NCBI RefSeq assembly: GCF_001940785.1
Contig: NZ_MSLS01000023.1
Location: forward strand, 16,128 to 80,127
Length of the DNA: 64,000 nt
From: Bacillus sp. MRMR6
GTDB taxonomy: Bacteria > Bacillota > Bacilli > Bacillales > Cytobacillaceae
Reading direction: 5' to 3'
Numbering within the stretch: position 1 is the first letter of the stretch; each line of letters begins with the position of its first letter. The notes under the pieces are model-generated. The model did not search any database and had not been told where the DNA came from. It saw only the letters and a program-made list of their open reading frames with translations. This document shows positions 61,677 to 64,000 of this stretch, piece by piece. The position numbers and the translations under genes were made by a program.

Positions 61677-61696
61677 AAAAGGGATCGACCCCTTTT
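61677..61696 (-). other. Small hairpin between PLP-enzyme and binding-protein genes
   Basis: AAAAGGG and CCCTTTT arms around a 6-base loop. Confidence 0.45.
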
Positions 61697-61706
61697 ATAC
61701 CGATTG

Positions 61707-62876
61707 TTAAGCCAGCTTTAAAGCTGCGTCTAAGTCTTCCATTAACTCATCGACATGTTCTAACCCGACTGAAATTCGGATCAACCCTGGATCCATCCCA
61801 CTTTTCACTAATTGCTCAACGTTATAGCCATAATTAGGTGAGATTACTAGGCTCTCAAAGCCACCCCAGGATACGCCGATTTGAAACTGCTTCAAACTAT
61901 TAATAACGTTCCTAACCGACTCGAACTGATTATTCTTCAGTTCAAAGCTCAGCAAGCCTGCATATCCTTTTAACTGCTGTTTGCCTAACTCATAATCTGG
62001 AGAGCTTGGCAAACCAGGATAATTGATCTTTTTCACAGCCGCATGTTCTTGTAAAAAAGAGGCAATTTTCAAGCCGCTTTCCTGATGTGCCTTCATCCGA
62101 ATCGGCAGTGTCCGAAGTCCGCGCATTAATAACCAGGCTTCATATGGCGGCATCACACCACCAAGCAGCTGATATTCATGATAAAAAAGATGATCCATGA
62201 TTTCTTTGCTGGTAATTAAGGCACCGCCAACAAGGTCGCTGTGGCCGCCTAGATACTTGGAAACGGAATGGACAACGATATCAATTCCATATGTAATCGG
62301 ATTTTGGAAAATAGGTGTAGCCCAAGTATTATCGATAATCGTTTTTATTCCTCGTTGCTTGGCTAAAGCGGCAATCGCCTTCAAATCCACGAGCTTAAAG
62401 GACATCGTCGTCGGGCTTTCTAAGTAAATCACTTTGGTGTTGGGGCGAATTAAGGATTCAATTGCCTCCAGGTCTGTGTTGAGGGTATTGGTGTGGGTGA
62501 TGCCAAATTTTTCAATATAGCTAAAGAATTTCGTTGTCGGGCCGTAAATATTGCTGACACTTAAAACATGATCATCTGCTTGTAAAAAAGTTAAAATTGC
62601 TGAGGAGATGGCCGCCATTCCCGAAGAGAATAGTTTGCATTTCTCTCCTTTTTCCAGTGCGGCAAGCTTCTTCTCGACAATTTCCACCGTTGGATTCGTG
62701 CCGCGCCAGTAAAGATAGCTGCTTTGCTCATCCTTCATCGCTTCTGTCAGTTGTTCAAAGTTTTCGAAGACAAACAAAGAATTTTGATAGATGGGTGGAA
62801 CAACTGCTCCGTGAAATCGCTCATATTCATCACCAAGGTGGGTAACAATATGTTCATCTGAAGACTGTTTCGTCAT
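61707..62876 (-). CDS. Cys/Met-metabolism PLP-dependent enzyme
   Basis: A 389-residue fold-type I PLP enzyme of the cystathionine gamma-synthase/beta-lyase superfamily. Lys207 in VVHSVSKYLGGHSD is the Schiff-base lysine; SSGMAAISSAIL, YLESPTT and IDNTWATP are the expected cofactor contacts. It could eliminate or replace a gamma- or beta-substituent of an amino acid. Oddly it is sandwiched between a GntR regulator and a sugar ABC importer rather than sulfur genes, so its substrate may be an amino-acid-linked compound imported by that system. Start after AGGA; 16 bp from the regulator gene. Confidence 0.85.
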   Translation of the reverse strand: MTKQSSDEHIVTHLGDEYERFHGAVVPPIYQNSLFVFENFEQLTEAMKDEQSSYLYWRGTNPTVEIVEKKLAALEKGEKCKLFSSGMAAISSAILTFLQADDHVLSVSNIYGPTTKFFSYIEKFGITHTNTLNTDLEAIESLIRPNTKVIYLESPTTMSFKLVDLKAIAALAKQRGIKTIIDNTWATPIFQNPITYGIDIVVHSVSKYLGGHSDLVGGALITSKEIMDHLFYHEYQLLGGVMPPYEAWLLMRGLRTLPIRMKAHQESGLKIASFLQEHAAVKKINYPGLPSSPDYELGKQQLKGYAGLLSFELKNNQFESVRNVINSLKQFQIGVSWGGFESLVISPNYGYNVEQLVKSGMDPGLIRISVGLEHVDELMEDLDAALKLA

Positions 62877-62892
62877 GTCTATTCCTTCTTTC

Positions 62893-63570
62893 TTATATTT
62901 TTCTTAGTGTATCTTCTACGAGGTCTATAAACTTATTAAACTCTCGTAATGCATAATCAGGGTCTCTGTCCTTGATTCCGTCCAGCATCGTCCGGTGGTA
63001 AGGAATCGTATCGGCAAAAATATGCTCGATCCCAAAGGGCTTGCTCCACAGTTTATTAAAGGTATCAGAAACAGACTCGGCAACACTTTCTAGCAACGGA
63101 TTATGTGAAGCCTTATAAATCGCTTTATGAAATTCCCAGTCCACTGCGGAAGAATCTAGCCCCTCATCCTTAAGAGCAATGACCTCCGTTAGCAGTCTGT
63201 CCATTTCATCTATTTCCTCTTCTGTGGCTCTTACTGCGGCCAGCTCAACAGCCTTGCCCTCAAGAGCCCTTCGCAGCTCACTAATATGTAAAAGGTAGTT
63301 CTTTTCCTGATCGACATCGATTCTTGCTTCAATCTTTAACGAATCACCTTCTTTAACAAAGATCCCTTTTCCATTCTGGACCTCGATGATCTCAAAGCCC
63401 TCAAGAAAACGTAGACCTTCGCGAATGCTCGACCGGCTCACACCGAGAATCGTAGTTAACTCCGCTACAGATGGGAGTTTATCTCCCCTTTTCAACTGAT
63501 GCTCCCGTATATACCGCTTGATTTCATCCGCAATCATCTCATGCATCGAAACCTTCTTAATACTCTTCAT
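62893..63570 (-). CDS. GntR-family regulator, FadR/FCD subfamily
   Basis: A 225-residue repressor-type regulator. Winged HTH at ~10-70 (LPSVAELTTILGVSRSSIRE), then an all-helical FCD ligand domain with the metal/ligand residues in SAVDWEFHKAIYKASHNPLL and YHRTMLDGI. ATG at 63570 is preferred over GTG three codons upstream because AGAAGG is then well placed. First gene of the operon with the PLP enzyme and ABC importer. A perfect palindrome next to its -10 box is the likely autoregulatory operator. Confidence 0.87.
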   Translation of the reverse strand: MKSIKKVSMHEMIADEIKRYIREHQLKRGDKLPSVAELTTILGVSRSSIREGLRFLEGFEIIEVQNGKGIFVKEGDSLKIEARIDVDQEKNYLLHISELRRALEGKAVELAAVRATEEEIDEMDRLLTEVIALKDEGLDSSAVDWEFHKAIYKASHNPLLESVAESVSDTFNKLWSKPFGIEHIFADTIPYHRTMLDGIKDRDPDYALREFNKFIDLVEDTLRKI

Positions 63571-63615
63571 GACTGTCACCTTCTAAGGATTAATTTTTCA
63601 TGCTCTATGACTGTC

Positions 63616-63662
63616 AACCTATCGGATAGGTTAAGTTTATTCTGAACATTCAAACAAGTCAA
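63616..63662 (-). promoter_or_regulatory. Promoter and operator of the GntR-headed operon
   Basis: Minus strand TTGACT (63657-63662), 17-bp spacer, TAAACT (63634-63639). Perfect palindrome AACCTATC-G-GATAGGTT (63616-63632) lies directly downstream at the transcription start, a typical site for repression by a FadR-type protein. Confidence 0.75.
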
Positions 63663-63702
63663 TTTTATCTTCTAGTCAAAATTCGACAAGCATGGGAGCA
63701 TG

Positions 63703-64000
63703 GGGACGGTTCTTAAAGCGGACAATCGGAAGTTTTGCGCGTAAAAAGGCACAACTAGCGTTAATGAGCTAGTTGTGCCTTTGATGATTTTTAAGCAGAA
63801 GATCATAGCGCAAAATTTTTGATTGCCAGAGAAGAATGAAGTCGCGGCCCTCGCTAATGAACTAAAATATGGTAACCCCACCAAAAATAAATTTTTATTC
63901 GTTGAAGGATTTTTTCAATTTACGTCGTATTGGGGATTCAATCCGATACCTATTTTTCATACATTTTTATACAAGTGTTCGCAACTATTATACAGTATAT
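63703..64000 (+). repeat. 298-bp direct repeat, copy 2 (cut by window end)
   Basis: Same sequence as 20041-20338 with about five substitutions and no gaps, again starting at GGGACGGTTCTT. The match reaches the last base of the window, so the element may be longer. It contains the same hairpin and the frame LPEKNEVAALANELKYG. An 8-bp tandem unit (GCATGGGA/GCATGGGG, 63690-63705) precedes the core. Confidence 0.9.

Noticed and set aside
63616..63632. The AACCTATCGGATAGGTT palindrome as part of the 298-bp repeat
   Set aside because: It lies 70 bp outside copy 2 and is absent near copy 1; it belongs to the GntR promoter.
1251..63712. Dispersed GGGACGGTTCT repeats as a CRISPR array
   Set aside because: Copies are kilobases apart, in both orientations and palindromic, with no regular spacers and no cas genes.
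1..64000. tRNA, rRNA or riboswitch genes
   Set aside because: Looked for cloverleaf-like CCA ends, rRNA-like conserved blocks and long structured leaders; none could be supported by eye. A covariance-model scan would be decisive.

Overview
The window looks like a low-GC Gram-positive chromosome of the Bacillaceae type (Bacillus/Neobacillus/Mesobacillus-like). Evidence: strong AGGAGG-type ribosome binding sites, GTG/TTG starts, sigma-A promoters, CcpA cre-like sites, a B. subtilis-like manR-manP-manA locus, DUF624/YesL and Lpl-type ABC genes, and an LPNTA-anchored surface protein. No rRNA, tRNA, CRISPR array or intact transposase was seen. Genus is inferred, not proven.

Layout. 0-5.6 kb: AraC regulator, MFS transporter, a truncated MocR regulator, sarcosine oxidase soxA and a HAD phosphatase. 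5.9-11.7 kb: one 1927-residue wall-anchored protein with three lamin-tail domains and a calcineurin-like phosphoesterase. 12.2-20.0 kb: azoreductase, then a ROK-regulated locus (GH2 glycosidase plus ABC importer). 20.0-24.9 kb: repeat-rich accessory DNA holding a tiny gene with a Pho-box-like promoter, a small membrane protein, and an aldo/keto reductase divergent from its probable AraC regulator. 24.9-33.1 kb: a LacI-controlled locus for fructosides (Lpl-type ABC, fructokinase, GH32, YesL). 33.5-39.1 kb: a lipoprotein, an IS1182-like remnant, a GNAT, an M14 carboxypeptidase, a PstS-like protein and a second copy of the tiny gene. 39.1-44.2 kb: mannose PTS operon. 44.3-63.6 kb: a large minus-strand glycan block with two ABC importers, GHL10, an FAD oxidoreductase, GH38, a ROK-RpiR fusion, DUF4127, NanE, a PLP enzyme and a GntR regulator.

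How it works together. Four sugar ABC importers are encoded without any ATPase, so they probably share an MsmX-type ATPase encoded elsewhere. The enzymes suggest use of beta-glycosides, fructans, mannose and a mannose/ManNAc-containing glycan. cre-like sites sit just downstream of the -10 box of three operons, suggesting repression by preferred sugars.

The least explained part is the repeat content. About 20 copies of a palindromic element built on GGGACGGTTCT sit at or inside the 3' ends of at least a dozen genes. A 298-bp direct repeat lies at 20.0 kb and at the right window edge. A fold-back intergenic element with TetR-type palindromes occurs three times. Two copies of a roughly 50-residue gene are each preceded by hexamers spaced like PhoP boxes; this is my best candidate for something undescribed, together with the 44-56 kb glycan cluster.
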